The position numbers were made by a program, and so were the translations under genes. The notes below the pieces were generated by a model. It made no database searches, was not told where the DNA came from, and saw only the letters and a program-made list of their open reading frames with translations. A DNA stretch of 64,000 nt from Bacteroidota bacterium. GTDB lineage: Bacteria; Bacteroidota; Ignavibacteria; Tepidaquicellales; Tepidaquicellaceae. Location: the NCBI GenBank assembly GCA_018266845.1, contig JAFDZO010000001.1:31678-95677 (forward strand). The letters run 5' to 3'. Within the stretch, counting starts at the first letter, position 1. The number at the start of each line of letters is the position of its first letter. Of the stretch, positions 1 to 12,299 are shown one piece after another.

Positions 1-107
1 ACGGAGAACGCACTTACGGCGAAACAAATATCAGTCGTTTCCGTGACGGTATGATGTTATTGCGCATGTGTTTCTTTGCTATGAGAAAACTAAAATTCAA
101 TCAGTAG
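1..107 (+). CDS. Glycosyltransferase family 2, C-terminal end only
   Basis: Reading frame 3 is open from the window edge to TAG at 105-107 and gives a basic tail containing YGETNISRFRDGMMLLRM and ending RKLKFNQ. A tail of the form (Y/H)G.TN..R...G..LLRM..FA.RKLK is what I know from the C-termini of bacterial GT2 polyprenyl-phosphate-type sugar transferases, where it sits near the membrane. The next gene, a GT87-like membrane glycosyltransferase, begins at the very next base. The two are probably cotranscribed and could act in one lipid-linked sugar pathway, which is inference. The catalytic domain lies outside the window, so family assignment rests on about 34 residues. Confidence 0.55.
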   Translation, partial: GERTYGETNISRFRDGMMLLRMCFFAMRKLKFNQ

Positions 108-1442
108 TTGGCTGAACGAAAAAAAATATTATTCATAGTTGTACTTTCCTTTCTTTTTGCATTATCAATATTCAGAGTAATTTCGTTTATTGAGCAGGTC
201 AGCCGGCAAAGTCTTCAGATGGATTTTACTGCATACTACACTGCGGGAAAAGTGATGAACCTCGGTTTAAATCCTTACAAAAATTATATCACACAGGACT
301 GGCTTTTGTGGGATGGCGTTGCGCAGTTTAATCACAGCCGGTTTTTATATCCTCCTATAGCAGGAAATTTTTTTCAACCCTTTGCAAAATTTCACTATGA
401 TACAGCTAAACATATTTGGAATTATCTGAACTTCATATTTGTCATTGCTGGAATTTTTTTCTGGTTAAAAATATTCAGGTTTGAAAAAAATATTTTCATT
501 GTTTTAATTACAGGAATTTTTTCTTTCAATTTTTTCCCTTTATATACACTTCTTGAAAGGGGGCAGATAGACGGACTCTCTTTTTTGTTGATTACTTTCA
601 GCGCATATTTTTCATTTAAAAAAAACAATCAACCTGCCTCAGGATTTTTTTTAGCCCTTGCGTCAATATTTAAGTTTTACAGCCTTCTTCTTGTTCCGTT
701 TTACATAGTTAAAAAAAAATATAAAACAGCTTTATCAACTGTTTTCACTTTTACTGCAATAATAATTTTAATGTATGTTATAAACAGTTCGCAGGAAGTT
801 AATGATTACGTTTTATATCAGGCACCAAGAATATCACAATATGGAGAGAGCGGTACGGATGAAATGAGACCAGACTCATGGATATTAAAAAACTATTTTC
901 GCATATCACGGTACTCAATTTCGATGGTTGAGGGCAGAACTTATCTCTCGGAATCCATAAGCTTTTTTTCAAATGCCTCCTTGGTAAGACTAATTGCTCA
1001 GGTAGAAGCTGCCGCAGGAATAAATATACCGGCAAGTGTTATCTCTATGCTTTTTTTACTATGCGCTTTTATTTTTTTATATAAAAAAAAGAAATATCAT
1101 TCGGACATAGAATTGTTTATGTTAACAATTTTGTTCATTCTTCTGTTCAGTCCGTTTACATGGGTGATGAATTTAATCTGGCTTATCCCTTTGTTTTTTA
1201 TATTGGTAGAATTAGTAAAAAGAAGAGGATATAGAAATTTATCTTTTATTCTGATGGTTATAGGCTTGTTTATAATTTTCATTCCCGATAATCATAGAAC
1301 ATATGTTAGTATTGTTGATAACATTATTAAGCACAGATATATTGCAGGTGAGGTATTAATTATAACAGGTGTGATATTATTGCCTAGGTATAAAACGCCT
1401 AAAACTTCAGCTTCAAAGCTTTCGAAATTTTCTTCCATATGA
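108..1442 (+). CDS. GT87-like (DUF2029) polyprenol-phosphate-dependent glycosyltransferase
   Basis: A 444-residue polytopic membrane protein with about ten hydrophobic segments. Family hallmarks are visible: an Asp just after the first membrane segment in DFTAYYTAGK (39-48) followed by NPY, the FLYPP motif (79-83), and ERGQIDGL (150-157). Such GT-C fold enzymes transfer a sugar, usually mannose or arabinose, from a polyprenol-phosphate donor at the outer face of the inner membrane; the sugar used here is unknown. The start is TTG at 108, directly after the stop of the upstream GT2 gene, implying translational coupling. The 3' end overlaps the convergent PAP2 gene by 44 bp. Confidence 0.75.
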   Translation: MAERKKILFIVVLSFLFALSIFRVISFIEQVSRQSLQMDFTAYYTAGKVMNLGLNPYKNYITQDWLLWDGVAQFNHSRFLYPPIAGNFFQPFAKFHYDTAKHIWNYLNFIFVIAGIFFWLKIFRFEKNIFIVLITGIFSFNFFPLYTLLERGQIDGLSFLLITFSAYFSFKKNNQPASGFFLALASIFKFYSLLLVPFYIVKKKYKTALSTVFTFTAIIILMYVINSSQEVNDYVLYQAPRISQYGESGTDEMRPDSWILKNYFRISRYSISMVEGRTYLSESISFFSNASLVRLIAQVEAAAGINIPASVISMLFLLCAFIFLYKKKKYHSDIELFMLTILFILLFSPFTWVMNLIWLIPLFFILVELVKRRGYRNLSFILMVIGLFIIFIPDNHRTYVSIVDNIIKHRYIAGEVLIITGVILLPRYKTPKTSASKLSKFSSI

Positions 1443-1953
1443 ATATAAAAATCAGCGCAGCAAAAACTCCAAGCAGAGCGCCGCACAATATATCAAACGG
1501 ATAATGTACTCCTACAAACACTCTTGAAATGGAAACTAAAAATGCTGTAATAAATAACGGATATTTGAAATTTTTATAGAAGTGAGAAATCAAAGTCGCA
1601 GCACCGAAATTATTTATTGCATGCGATGAAGTGAACGAAAACGAATCGGTACAATTCACAAGTAAATGAACGCCCTGCAATGCATTGCAGGGGCGTACAC
1701 GGTGGAAAAAATCTTTTATGTAAAAACTGTTTACCTGGTCAGTTAATGTTACAAGCAGCAAAGCCATTACCACAACTACTTTACCCTTTGCTCCGCCTTT
1801 AAAAAAAAGCCAGCCGAGCAGAATTATATAAACCAAAAACCAGTGATTATTCTCAGTGATAAAGGGCATTACTTTATCACAAAGAGGGTTTGCTAAAGTT
1901 TTATTTATAAAGTAAAAAAGAGAGACATCAATATTTTGTAAAAACTCTCCCAA
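1399..1953 (-). CDS. PAP2-family membrane phosphatase
   Basis: A 184-residue integral membrane protein with the three PAP2 signature blocks: K80-x6-RP (ends HRVRP), a PSGH-type block here written SSH (109-111), and SR143-144-x5-H150-x3-D154. The family removes phosphate from lipid phosphates such as undecaprenyl pyrophosphate, phosphatidate or PGP; the substrate cannot be told from sequence. The SSH variant lacks the usual Pro-Ser-Gly order but keeps the acid-base His. The start is TTG immediately after the TAA of urocanate hydratase, so expression probably depends on readthrough of that gene. The end overlaps GT87 by 44 bp on the opposite strand. Confidence 0.85.
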   Translation of the reverse strand: MGEFLQNIDVSLFYFINKTLANPLCDKVMPFITENNHWFLVYIILLGWLFFKGGAKGKVVVVMALLLVTLTDQVNSFYIKDFFHRVRPCNALQGVHLLVNCTDSFSFTSSHAINNFGAATLISHFYKNFKYPLFITAFLVSISRVFVGVHYPFDILCGALLGVFAALIFIFIWKKISKALKLKF

Positions 1954-3603
1954 TTATTTCAGCATCGGCATGTTTATTCCGAATTTCTTCTGCTCTTCTA
2001 TTGCAAGTTCATATCCTGCATCGGCATGTCTAACTATTCCCATTCCCGGGTCATACGTCAGACATCTTTCAAGTCTTGTTTCTGCCTCTTTAGAGCCGTC
2101 TGCGACTATTACCATTCCCGAGTGAATAGAATTACCTATTCCTACTCCGCCGCCGTGATGCAATGAAGTCCATGATGCACCGCCAACGCAGTGTAATGCA
2201 AAGTTAAGCACGGGCCAATCTGCAATTGCATCAGAGCCGTCAATCATTCTTTCAGTTTCTCTGTTCGGAGAGGCAACGCTTCCGCAGTCAAGATGGTCTC
2301 TTCCGATTACTATCGGAGCCGAGACAATTCCGTCTCTCACCAAATCATTAAATATCTTTCCTGCTTTTGCTCTTGCGCCGTAACCCAGCCAGCAGATACG
2401 CGCAGGCAATCCCTGAAAGTGAACTTTCTCTTTCGCTGCCTTCAGCCATTTGTGAAGAAGTTTATCATCCGGGAAGGCATTCATAATTGCTTCGTCTGTT
2501 CTGTATATATCTTCAGGATTTCCCGAGAGCGCAACCCATCTGAAAGGACCTTTGCCCTCGCAGAAAAGCGGGCGCACATATTCCGGCACAAAGCCCGGAA
2601 TATCAAACGCATTTTCAAATCCGTTTGCCTTCGCCTCGCCTCTTAAATTATTTCCATAGTCAAAAGTTATTGCGCCGCGCTGCATAAACTCCCACATAGT
2701 TTTGCAATGTATCACAACTGTTTTTCTTGAAAGCTCAATGTATTTATCGGGATTAGTTTTTCTTAATTCAAGCGCCTGCTCTAAGCTCATTCCCATAGGA
2801 ACATAGCCCGTCAGCATATCGTGAGCAGAAGTCTGATCTGTGAGAGCATCTGGAATAATTCCGCGCTTTAAAATCTCCGGTAAAATTTCTCCTGCATTAC
2901 CTACAAGCCCGACTGAGCGCGCCTCGCCTCTTTCTTTCGCGGCGAGAACAAGTTTCAATGCCTCATCCAAATCTTCCGTTATCAAATCGCAATAGCCCGT
3001 ATCAACCCTTCTTTGTATTCTGGTTTTATCAACATCTATTCCTAAGAACGCAGCGCCGTTTAAAGTAGCTGCTAACGGCTGAGCTCCACCCATTCCTCCA
3101 AGCCCGGCAGTGAGAACTAATTTTCCGCTGAGCGTTCCGCCAAAATGTTTATTGGCGCAAGCGGCAAAAGTTTCATACGTGCCCTGTAAAATTCCCTGCG
3201 TGCCTATGTAAATCCAGCTCCCTGCCGTCATCTGTCCGTACATTATAAGTCCCATTGCTTCAAGTCTTCTGAACTCATCCCACGTAGCCCACGCAGGAAC
3301 AAGCTGAGAGTTTGAAATTAAAACTCTTGGAGCGTTTGTATGTGTTTTAAAAACAGCCACGGGTTTTCCTGACTGCACCAGCAGCGTTTCATCTTCGTTA
3401 AGATTTTTTAATGTCTCTACAATTTTATCGAAGCATTCCCAGTTACGGGCTGCTTTTCCTGAACCGCCGTACACAACTAAATCTTCGGGGCGTTCTGCAA
3501 CATCGGGGTCAAGATTATTCATTATCATCCGCATTGCGGCTTCGGTAATCCAGTTTTTGCAGGATAAAGTATTTCCTGTCGGGGCTTTAACTATTCTTGA
3601 CAT
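1954..3603 (-). CDS. hutU: Urocanate hydratase
   Basis: This 549-residue protein matches the usual length of urocanase, which converts urocanate to imidazolonepropionate in histidine breakdown and uses tightly bound NAD+ as an electrophile. Visible family blocks include the Gly-rich [33 protein letters not shown] and GNNLRGEA, and near the C-terminus the GGGVGIGNS region. ATG at 3601-3603 starts the gene. No other hut gene (hutH, hutI, hutG) lies within the window, so it is either an orphan or the rest of the pathway is elsewhere. The downstream PAP2 gene begins at the next base. Confidence 0.97.
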   Translation of the reverse strand: MSRIVKAPTGNTLSCKNWITEAAMRMIMNNLDPDVAERPEDLVVYGGSGKAARNWECFDKIVETLKNLNEDETLLVQSGKPVAVFKTHTNAPRVLISNSQLVPAWATWDEFRRLEAMGLIMYGQMTAGSWIYIGTQGILQGTYETFAACANKHFGGTLSGKLVLTAGLGGMGGAQPLAATLNGAAFLGIDVDKTRIQRRVDTGYCDLITEDLDEALKLVLAAKERGEARSVGLVGNAGEILPEILKRGIIPDALTDQTSAHDMLTGYVPMGMSLEQALELRKTNPDKYIELSRKTVVIHCKTMWEFMQRGAITFDYGNNLRGEAKANGFENAFDIPGFVPEYVRPLFCEGKGPFRWVALSGNPEDIYRTDEAIMNAFPDDKLLHKWLKAAKEKVHFQGLPARICWLGYGARAKAGKIFNDLVRDGIVSAPIVIGRDHLDCGSVASPNRETERMIDGSDAIADWPVLNFALHCVGGASWTSLHHGGGVGIGNSIHSGMVIVADGSKEAETRLERCLTYDPGMGIVRHADAGYELAIEEQKKFGINMPMLK

Positions 3604-3744
3604 ATTGAGGTTAAATTTTTTGTATTACACAAAATATTAAATAAGGGATGTTTTAAAAAGATAAATTCTCATTCTTTATTCAGGATATATTTTGCAAAAA
3701 TATCCATATTTTTTATCGGGTTAAATTTTGTAAAAACATGTACT

Positions 3745-3772
3745 GAAACTTACGCCCCCTCGTAAGTTTTGA
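3745..3772 (+). repeat. 28-bp palindromic repeat, copy 1
   Basis: The arms aaacttacg (3746-3754) and cgtaagttt (3761-3769) form a 9-bp stem around the loop ccccct. The same 28 bp occurs perfectly, in the opposite orientation judged by the loop, at 62353-62380. A chance match of this length within 64 kb is very unlikely, so it is a dispersed hairpin repeat. Confidence 0.85.
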
Positions 3773-3976
3773 GGTAAACTATTGTTTTATCAGTGTTAAA
3801 TTTTTAGATTCATTTTTAAAAAATAAGATACAATCTTGCCAAAGAACGAAGCGGAAAAATATTCCTCTGTAAATATAATAAGCAGAATTCTTTTCTCAAA
3901 CGAAAAGCTGCCTATATGTATATATAGGAAATTTTTCTGCGATTTGCCTTTACAAATACTCTGACTGATTTTTCCA

Positions 3977-4008
3977 ATAAAAAAAGGCGGAGTGTTATTT
4001 CCGCCTTT
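3977..4008 (-). terminator. Rho-independent terminator of the 4020-6311 gene
   Basis: On the minus strand a 9-bp stem (aaaggcgga / tccgccttt, loop about 8 nt) is followed by a run of T. It lies 12 bp past the stop codon of the secreted beta-propeller gene, the expected place for its terminator. Confidence 0.8.
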
Positions 4009-4019
4009 CAAATTTTGCT

Positions 4020-6311
4020 TTACTTTACCAGCATCATTTTTTTTGTCTCTGAAAAATCACCTGCCCTTATCCTGTAAAAATAAACTCCCGTTGATAAGTT
4101 CGCTGCGTTAAATTCAAATGTATAATCACCTGCCTTCATTTCCGAATTAACTAACTCCTGCACAATTTTTCCCGATAAATCATAAACAGTAATATTTACA
4201 AATTCACTTCGCGGAATTTCGAAACTTATTCTTGTCGAAGGATTAAACGGATTAGGATAATTCTGCTTTAACGAATATGATTTCGGAAGCGCGCCGTTCT
4301 CGTTTATATTAGTTATAAAATTTACAGTCGAATCCAAATCGTAATGCCGCAGCACTCCGAGCTGTAGCTCTGTAATAAATAAATCATTTCTGATTTTATC
4401 ATAATAATAAATCGGTCCCGTAAATCTTTTTTTGTATAAGACTCGTAAGGCAGTTCTTGAATAGGGGGAAGAAGTACTATGCTCGCTCATTCGGAGAGAA
4501 TCGTCCGATATAATAAAGCCGTACATTTTATTTTTTGCCTGATTAATTCCTACAACTTTGCCAAGACCGGTTATCTTTCCCAGTATGGCATTATTGGCTG
4601 CGTTAACAATTATGTTGCCTACAAATAACCTGTTTGAGACGGAATCATAATACATGCAGTTTTCTTCAAACGCCGACATAGTATCATTCCATTGCGCCGC
4701 TACTGCAAAGGAATCAACTGCCATAGTTGACGTGTTAAAAACTTTTAATCTTCGGGCGTTTTTATCGAGGCAAAATAATTTACTGAAATCAGGCGCAATT
4801 ATTAGCTGCAGCATTCCTATACCGCCGGCATCGGGATTAAATGTAAATCCGGGAATCGGAGTAGTGCTTTCAACAGCATTTGTTACTGCGTTTATTTTAA
4901 CTATGTTTCCAAACTCAGGAAAACTGACAAATATTTTTTGCAAGAACTTATCATAACACATAACTGCTATTGCATCGTTTCTTCCTTCGTTTATCGGGAG
5001 AGTAATAGTTGCTGTTACGGTATTTGTTGCAGGATTAATAACCGAAATAGTGCTTGCCATATGATTAAGCACAAAAACTTTATTTAGTGCCGAATCAGTT
5101 CTTACCACGCAGGACCAGTTTCCTGCTTTTGATTTTGTAGCGGCAAAGGTATTTATGTTGTACTTTACAATATCTGAGCCGCCAAGCCTGCAAGCTATAA
5201 AAAGACTATTGTTATCGGGTGAAATATCCATCTCATCCAGTGTTACTCCAATGTGAACGGAATCAATAACGTTAGTTGCCATATTCATAATTTCGATATA
5301 ACCGGAGTGCATATCGGGCCACACTAATTTATTCCCGGCTTCGTAAACCAATGCCTTGTAAGTTTTATCTCCTCTTTTGGCAGAATCCAAAACACCGGTA
5401 TTAAAATCGAGTATATACATTTTTGACCACGCGCCCCCCTGTCCCTGCTGGTCATAGCCGGTTGAATTCATGAAGTATCCCTTGCCCGTTCTTTTATCAT
5501 ATTCAAATCCGGTAACATCTGAACCGAGTTTTTTCGTCATTGTAATTAATCCTGTTGACATAGATACAGCGAACATTGTATCTGGATTTGCCATAATAAA
5601 TCTGTTGCGTGAAGAATCAGCAGCAACTATACCGCAAACAGTTGAAGTTATTATAGGGAGAATTCTCAGTGTGTTAAAAGGTGAAACACAGTTAAAAACT
5701 TTAAGTTGAGGGTAGCTTCCGACTAAATTTCTTGAAGACACATAAACCTTTGTTCCCAGACTATCAAATACCATTGAACTGACAGTGAATCCTACATTGA
5801 TAGAATCAAGCAGGGTGAAATTAGTTCCGTTTAATATTTTTATTTTGTTTCCGTCTCCTATAAAAATTCTATTTCTTAGGGTATCAAATGAAACTCCGCC
5901 TTGAGAGCTATTATAAGTGTATGAACCGACTAAAGCAGAAGTTTGAGGATTGACCAGATAAATAACTGAAGGACTGGCATCGGTATTGCCGCAAAGTATA
6001 TAGCCGTTTGGCGGATTTACATATACATACGAAATTGTAAACGAAGTAGCATAAGGATAACTGACGGATTTAAGGTAAGACTTATTAATAATATCTATTT
6101 GCGCAATGTGTTCATTCATTATAGGAGTTGTGTATGCAAGACCGCGCCGCTGGTCAATTGCGATGTCATACATTTTTACCGAGCTTGGGCTTGAGTTACC
6201 GGTGAGTTTTGTTTTCAGGTTTGAATAATCAAGCAGGCGGTAAGTCTGAATTTGGGAAAATGCTGACTGTATAAATAATATACAGGCAAAAAAGGTGAGG
6301 ACTGCCTTCAT
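4020..6311 (-). CDS. Secreted YVTN/YncE-like beta-propeller protein with T9SS sorting domain
   Basis: A 763-residue exported protein with an N-terminal signal peptide ending about QSAFSQ. The body is a series of roughly 40-50-residue units with NPATNTVTATI-type strands, characteristic of YVTN/YncE seven-bladed propellers; an enzymatic role is not evident. The last ~80 residues form a type IX secretion sorting domain: KQNYPNPFNPSTRISF, then VYDLSGK, and the C-terminal block GVYFYRIRAGDF ending KKMMLVK. Such proteins cross the outer membrane via the T9SS and are usually surface-attached or released. A terminator follows at 3977-4008, and its 5' flank faces the hairpin array at 6.4-7.2 kb. Confidence 0.85.
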   Translation of the reverse strand: MKAVLTFFACILFIQSAFSQIQTYRLLDYSNLKTKLTGNSSPSSVKMYDIAIDQRRGLAYTTPIMNEHIAQIDIINKSYLKSVSYPYATSFTISYVYVNPPNGYILCGNTDASPSVIYLVNPQTSALVGSYTYNSSQGGVSFDTLRNRIFIGDGNKIKILNGTNFTLLDSINVGFTVSSMVFDSLGTKVYVSSRNLVGSYPQLKVFNCVSPFNTLRILPIITSTVCGIVAADSSRNRFIMANPDTMFAVSMSTGLITMTKKLGSDVTGFEYDKRTGKGYFMNSTGYDQQGQGGAWSKMYILDFNTGVLDSAKRGDKTYKALVYEAGNKLVWPDMHSGYIEIMNMATNVIDSVHIGVTLDEMDISPDNNSLFIACRLGGSDIVKYNINTFAATKSKAGNWSCVVRTDSALNKVFVLNHMASTISVINPATNTVTATITLPINEGRNDAIAVMCYDKFLQKIFVSFPEFGNIVKINAVTNAVESTTPIPGFTFNPDAGGIGMLQLIIAPDFSKLFCLDKNARRLKVFNTSTMAVDSFAVAAQWNDTMSAFEENCMYYDSVSNRLFVGNIIVNAANNAILGKITGLGKVVGINQAKNKMYGFIISDDSLRMSEHSTSSPYSRTALRVLYKKRFTGPIYYYDKIRNDLFITELQLGVLRHYDLDSTVNFITNINENGALPKSYSLKQNYPNPFNPSTRISFEIPRSEFVNITVYDLSGKIVQELVNSEMKAGDYTFEFNAANLSTGVYFYRIRAGDFSETKKMMLVK

Positions 6312-6370
6312 TGAGGAAAAGTTAATTTCTACAAAATAAATAATACATATTAAATTGACAATACGGGTAC

Positions 6371-7280
6371 GAAAAAAGTTTAACGAAAAAACACTTCATT
6401 TTTTGTTAGCAATATATTCTTACTCGCAGCTATGCTCCAGCGTAGCAGCGAAAAGACTACAGCTCCCCTTTGGTTACAACGCCGGAGCGTTGTAACCAGA
6501 ACAACTTTTGTTAGCAGTATACTCTTACTCACAGCTATGGACCAGCGTAGCTGCGAAAAGACTACTGCTCCCCTTTGGTTACAACGCTGGAGCGTTGTAA
6601 CCAGAACAACTTTTGTTAGCAATATTTTCTTACTCGCAGCTATGCACCAGCGTAGCAGTGAAAAGACTACTGCCCACATTGGTTACGACGCTGGAGCGTT
6701 GTAACCAGAACAACTTTTGTTAGCAATATATTCTTACTCGCAGCTATGCTCCAGCGTAGCAGCGAAAAGACTACTGCTCCCCTTTGGTTACAACGCTGGA
6801 GCGTTGTAACCAGAACAACTTTTGTTAGCAATATTTTCTTACTCGCAGTATGCACCAGCGTAGCAGTGAAAAGACTACTGCCCACATTGGTTACGACGCT
6901 GGAGCGTTGTAACCAGAACAACTTTTGTTAGCAATATATTCTTACTCGCAGCTATGCTCCAGCGTAGCAGCGAAAAGACTACTGCTCCCCTTTGGTTACA
7001 ACGCCGGAGCGTTGCAACCAGAACAACTTTTGTTAGCAGTATATTCTTACTCACAGCTTTGCACCAGCGTAGCTGCGAAAAGACTACTGCCCCCATTGGT
7101 TACAACGCCGGAGCGTTGCAACCAGAACAACTTTTGTTAGCAATATATTCTTACTCGCAGCTATGCTCCAGCGTAGCTGCGAAAAGGCTACTGCCCCCAT
7201 TGGTTACAACGCTGGAGCGTTGTAACCAGAACAACGAAAAAGGTTTAACGAATAAATATTTCATTTTTTGTTGTTAATAT
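6371..7280. repeat. Eight-unit tandem array of paired palindromes (REPIN/BIME-like)
   Basis: Eight units of 103-105 bp begin (at ttttgttagc) at 6401, 6506, 6611, 6715, 6820, 6923, 7028 and 7132. Each holds two hairpins. The first has arms like cgcagctatgc / gcgtagctgcg around loop tcca, with some copies mismatched. The second has arms ggttacaacgc / gcgttgtaacc around cgga or tgga. Loop orientation shows that the two are inverted relative to one another, the layout of REPIN/BIME elements. The array is flanked by an imperfect ~50-bp direct repeat (6369-6418 and 7233-7282, about 43 of 50 identical) containing gtttaacga and ttcattttttgtt. Open frames through the array are translations of the repeat and not genes. 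It sits between two divergent genes, so it could influence the start region of either. Confidence 0.9.
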
Positions 7281-7299
7281 ATTTGTGATTTTTATCGCT

Positions 7300-8154
7300 A
7301 TGACAAATAAATTTTCAGAAGAGCTTTTAAGGCAGATAGAAATGGCTTCTCTCATTCTTGAGAGGCAAAGATATTACTCCGAAGACGAGCTTGCCGATAA
7401 GCTAAGCACAAGCGTTACCACGATAAGAAGAGACGCAAATAAACTAAGGCAGCTTGGCGTGGGAATATACTCGCGGAAAAATGTTTTTGAGATAATAAAT
7501 ATTTCGGATGATACGCTTAATACGTTAATCACCGCATACCTTTCTCTTAATGATAATATTAATATTAGGAATTTAAAGCTCATCCAGAAAAAATTCGGAG
7601 AAAACGCGCTTGGTGTTTTTGTGAAAATTTTGAAAGCAATAAACAGAAAACATATAATTGAGCTTGGCTACGGCTACAATATGCACGGGGAAATTAAATG
7701 GCGCGCCGTAACTCCATTGAGCTTAATAAATACAGGCAGAACTTTCCATTTATATGGAGTAGAGAATGAAGATTCCGATGAAATAAAATGTTACTTAATT
7801 GAAAGAATAATTGATATAAGATTCACCGATAAAAAAAGTTCGGTGAAAAATTTGCCCGGCGCATATAATATTTATGAAAAATCATGGGGAACATACAGCG
7901 GCGGCGAGGCGTATGACGTGGAGTTAAAATTTTCTAAAGGCACAGGCAAGCTGATAAAGGATAAGATATGGATTGAGAATCAGGAGATAACAGATAAAGA
8001 CGACTTTGTAATTATGAAAATGAAGGTGAAGCTTTCCTATGAATTTATTGCGTGGGTAATGGGCTGGGGGAAAGAAGTTGAGGTGATAAAACCAATAGAG
8101 CTGAGGAAGGAGATTTTGCAGAGGGCGAAGGATATAACCTCACTTTATAAATAG
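7300..8154 (+). CDS. WYL-domain transcriptional regulator
   Basis: About 284 residues. The N-terminus carries a DeoR/HTH_11-like winged helix (YYSEDELADKLSTSVTTIRRDANKLR), followed by a WYL domain (about 115-200, with RAVTPLSLINTGRTFHLYGVE) and a C-terminal WCX extension ending VMGWGKEVEVIKPIELR. WYL regulators bind nucleic-acid or nucleotide ligands and often control DNA-repair or defence genes; no such operon adjoins here. An upstream in-frame GTG at 7285 exists, but ATG at 7300 is the likelier start. The gene begins only about 65 bp after the last hairpin of the repeat array, so its promoter must lie in or next to the array. Confidence 0.8.
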   Translation: MTNKFSEELLRQIEMASLILERQRYYSEDELADKLSTSVTTIRRDANKLRQLGVGIYSRKNVFEIINISDDTLNTLITAYLSLNDNINIRNLKLIQKKFGENALGVFVKILKAINRKHIIELGYGYNMHGEIKWRAVTPLSLINTGRTFHLYGVENEDSDEIKCYLIERIIDIRFTDKKSSVKNLPGAYNIYEKSWGTYSGGEAYDVELKFSKGTGKLIKDKIWIENQEITDKDDFVIMKMKVKLSYEFIAWVMGWGKEVEVIKPIELRKEILQRAKDITSLYK

Positions 8155-8188
8155 TGAAAAGGTCAAATAGTGAAATAGTGTTCAATTC

Positions 8189-8293
8189 CGTTGCGACGCA
8201 GGAGCATCGCAACGAGGAGATAGTAGTCTCTCGTTACAGCGCTCCTGCGTTGTAACGTACTTACTCTGGTTACGACGCTCCAGCGTAGTAACC
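8189..8293. repeat. Three GGA-loop palindromes between convergent genes
   Basis: Three hairpins lie in a row: 8189-8214 (cgttgcgacgc, loop agga), 8232-8257 (cgttacagcgc, loop tcct) and 8268-8293 (ggttacgacgc, loop tcca). Each has an 11-bp stem with one mismatch or G-U-type pair. The arms differ between copies while pairing is kept. They lie between the stops of the WYL gene and ligA; no clear T-run follows, so they are not obvious terminators. Confidence 0.8.
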
Positions 8294-8305
8294 TTATAAC
8301 TCTAA

Positions 8306-10807
<2,502 letters not shown>

Positions 10808-10836
<29 letters not shown>

Positions 10837-11947
10837 TGGGAAGGTTTCTGAAATTTTTTCTGTCGAACTCCAGTGTCTTTCCGTTTAGTGTTACTTCTAT
10901 CAGGTCAGAATTCGGTGTGCCGATGTGAAATATTCTCTTTGCTTTAAAAACTTCGCTCTCGCCTTTTTCTATATATATTCTCTTCGGGTCGTTTATTGTA
11001 TTCGAGTCAGCATCTACTATCACCCATGTTTTCTTGTTTGCCGAAATCTCCATTGTAAGAGAATCGTTTTTTGCGGCAAGAAGCTTCTGCTTCTCTTCTT
11101 CAGCTTTTTTTATGGAATCCTGAATTTCTTCGGGAGTTTTCTTGCCTAAAATTTTCTTTTCATTTTCTTTTACAACTTCATCGAACGACTTTCTCTGTAT
11201 CTCCGGTCCTTTATTGTTATTATTTAAAAATAAAATATTCACAAGCGAATAAACTCCCGCGCCGATGAGAAGAAATATTATTACTATGAAAACTGTTTTG
11301 AGAAAAGATGAGTTAACATTTTTAGTTTTGACTATGTATCTTTTATCGGGATCTGCAGTTACATTTTTTTTATCTTCTGTTTCCCTTTGTATGTCAATCG
11401 GTTTTTTTTCTCTCGGAGGAGGAAAGTTAAATTCTTCAGTTTTCTTCTTTGTTTCTTTCTTTTCTTCCTGCTTCTTTACTTCTTTTTCATCATCAACGGG
11501 TTTTGTTTTCTCATTCTCGACGGGTTTTTTAAACTCATCTATATTGAACTTATCAAACACCTCATCCTTTTCCTCTTTGTGCTCTTCTTCTTTTTTCTCT
11601 TCGGGCTTAGGTTTTTTTACTTCGAGCTTAGGCTGCTCTTCTTTTTTCTCTTCTTTAATTTTTTCAAAAGCTTCAAGCTTTTCTTCGGGAGGCAGTCTTT
11701 TAGTCGAGTAATTTCCAAGCTTTGCAGTTTCGTAATCTTTTAAAATGGTATCGGGATTCAATCCGATTGATTTTGCGTACTGTCTTAGAAAAGCTCTTAT
11801 ATATGTTTGCGGCTGGAATGTGAAATCGCCGTTCTCAAGATTTTCAAGAACTGCCATATTTAGCCTTGTATCTAATGCAACATCTTTGAGAGTCATATTC
11901 TTTGACTCCCTGAAATATTTTAAGTCTTCGGAAAAAGTTTTCAGCAT
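10808..11947 (-). CDS. RodZ-like helix-turn-helix membrane protein
   Basis: A 379-residue protein with the RodZ layout: an N-terminal Xre-type HTH_25 domain (3-75, with LKDVALDTRLNMAVLENLENG), a long Lys/Glu/Pro-rich linker (about 85-200), one membrane segment (217-241) and a C-terminal DUF4115-like beta domain starting near KTWVIVDAD. In model bacteria RodZ links MreB filaments to the cell-wall elongation machinery through its cytoplasmic HTH. The low-complexity linker produces long open frames on the other strand (11265-11743) that are artefacts. It is first in the operon with the lipoprotein and ligA. DUF4115 identity is from overall pattern and is less sure than the HTH. Confidence 0.82.
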
Positions 11948-12150
11948 GGTTTAGCGAAATGTAAACCATAAAAATACTTTTAATTTAAAATTAATTAAAG
12001 GCAGTTGTTTAACGAATTTGTAAATTTTTATCTGCAAAATAGAAGTGTAAGAGCTTTACAGCAAGTAATTAGGAAGTTTGCAAAATGTGTGTTCTGTTCT
12101 TTAAGAATTCTCTTAGCATCTTTGGTGTAAAAAGCCGGGCGGGAGATATA

Positions 12151-12185
12151 AAAAAACCCGCTGCGATTGGGCGAAGCGGGTTTTT
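12151..12185. terminator. Bidirectional terminator-like hairpin
   Basis: The stem aaacccgct / agcgggttt (12154-12162 and 12175-12183) has a T-run on both sides: ttttt on the plus strand and six T on the minus strand. No annotated gene ends here in either direction, which hints at a small RNA nearby. Confidence 0.65.
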
Positions 12186-12264
12186 CAGTTCATGTCAGAA
12201 ATCAGGTGCCTCTTCTCTAAACACCATCAGTCTGATTGGGTTAAAATATATTTATGAAAAACTT

Positions 12265-12299
12265 TTAAAAATCCGGCTTGAGCTTCTCTCCCAAGCCGG
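12265..12299 (-). terminator. Minus-strand terminator-like hairpin
   Basis: Eight-bp stem ccggcttg / caagccgg (12273-12280, 12292-12299), followed on the minus strand by ATTTTTA. No minus-strand gene is visible upstream of it, so its purpose is unclear. Confidence 0.4.

Larger units (their letters stand above)
3604..4019. other. Intergenic region between hutU and a T9SS protein gene
   Basis: This 416-bp gap holds the 5' flank of hutU, a 28-bp palindromic repeat at 3745-3772 and a terminator at 3977-4008. A 71-codon open frame (3796-4011, minus) runs through the terminator hairpin and has no protein-like features, so I do not call it a gene. Nothing else was recognised. Confidence 0.6.

Noticed and set aside
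3796..4011. 71-codon minus-strand frame
   Set aside because: It covers the terminator hairpin of the upstream gene and has no protein-like features.
6401..7235. Possible CRISPR array
   Set aside because: Whole 105-bp units repeat with no unique spacers, repeats are not 25-40 bp, and no cas gene is present. It is a palindrome array.
6380..7277. Overlapping open frames on both strands, with products rich in repeats such as LLTKVVLVTT and QRSSEKTTA
   Set aside because: They are translations of the 105-bp hairpin array in several frames, with no independent coding signal.
11265..11743. Long Ser/Phe-rich open frames opposite the rodZ-like gene
   Set aside because: They mirror the Lys/Glu-rich low-complexity linker of the minus-strand gene, which avoids stop codons on the other strand.
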